From positions 1 through 6,875 of the forward strand of contig JAJPZL010000341.1 in the NCBI GenBank assembly GCA_021204375.1: a stretch of 6,875 bases of DNA, written 5' to 3'. The position numbers and the translations under genes are program-made. Shown in pieces: positions 6,746 through 6,875 of this stretch (its first letter is position 1; every line of letters starts with the position of its first letter). This stretch comes from Bacteroides sp. GTDB lineage: Bacteria > Bacteroidota > Bacteroidia > Bacteroidales > Bacteroidaceae. The notes beneath the pieces were generated by a model, which did not search any database, was not told the origin of the DNA, and worked only from the letters and a program-made list of their open reading frames with translations.

Positions 6746-6875
6746 AATTGAGCTGGAACCCGGAGAAGAACAAACCGTAACTTTTGAGATCACTCAGGAA
6801 GAGCTTACATTCTTCGATGACCGTATCCACGAGTGGGTGGCAGAGCCAGACAAATTCAAGGCCTATATCGATGCT
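6735..6875 (+). pseudogene. Out-of-frame continuation of the GH3 C-terminal domain (runs past window end)
   Basis: Reading from GGC at 6735 to the window edge gives 47 codons without a stop, starting GFRKIELEPGEEQTVTFEI and including LTFFDDRIHEWVAEPDKF. This is the expected second half of the fibronectin-III-like domain of GH3 enzymes, where LKGF...IxLxPGEEQTVTFxI follows RPLKEL. Upstream coding ends in RPLKELKRLP and a stop, so dropping one A from the run 6730-6734 joins the two parts exactly as LKGFRKIELEPGE. Only a few tens of residues should remain beyond the window. The shift may be a real mutation or a homopolymer sequencing error. Confidence 0.8.

Noticed and set aside
1..6875. Mobile element, CRISPR array, tRNA/rRNA gene or attachment site
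   Set aside because: No transposase, integrase, regularly spaced repeats, tRNA-like cloverleaf or terminal repeats were seen by reading both strands.

Overview
The window looks like a chromosomal segment from a member of the Bacteroidales (Bacteroides/Parabacteroides-like). Three things suggest this: a YggS-family PLP protein next to a DUF4494 protein, an AraC-type DNA-binding domain of the kind found at the end of Bacteroidetes hybrid two-component regulators, and a TAnnTTTG-type promoter box with little Shine-Dalgarno use. The genus cannot be fixed from the sequence alone.

Layout. Positions 1-969 (minus strand) hold two intact housekeeping-type genes that probably form an operon: DUF4494 (511-969), then the PLP-binding YggS homologue (439 down to the window edge). 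A 165-base divergent intergenic region (970-1134) carries the minus-strand promoter box and an imperfect inverted repeat. The plus strand then carries a small carbohydrate-utilisation block: a short AraC-type regulator with an N-terminal membrane segment (1135-1704), a family GH31 alpha-xylosidase-like gene (1774-4634), and a family GH3 beta-glucosidase-like gene (4685 to beyond the window end). GH31 with GH3 is a typical pair for trimming xyloglucan or similar glucan oligosaccharides in the periplasm. The regulator in front resembles the output domain of a hybrid two-component sensor.

The main observation is that this block is decaying. The GH31 gene aligns in one continuous reading frame over about 950 codons, but that frame is broken by five in-frame stop codons (positions 2205, 2598, 3795, 4053, 4497) using all three stop types, plus a frame change inside the signal peptide. 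The catalytic residues and most family motifs are still readable, so the inactivation looks recent. The GH3 gene downstream is open through both catalytic domains, but a run of five A (6730-6734) shifts the frame just before its C-terminal end; the correct continuation is readable in another frame to the window edge. The regulator lacks the sensor, kinase and receiver parts expected of its relatives. The two genes on the other strand are undamaged.

I see no mobile element, CRISPR array, tRNA or rRNA gene. I found no convincing new defence or mobile system. The unusual content is the many-stop GH31 gene and the reduced regulator.
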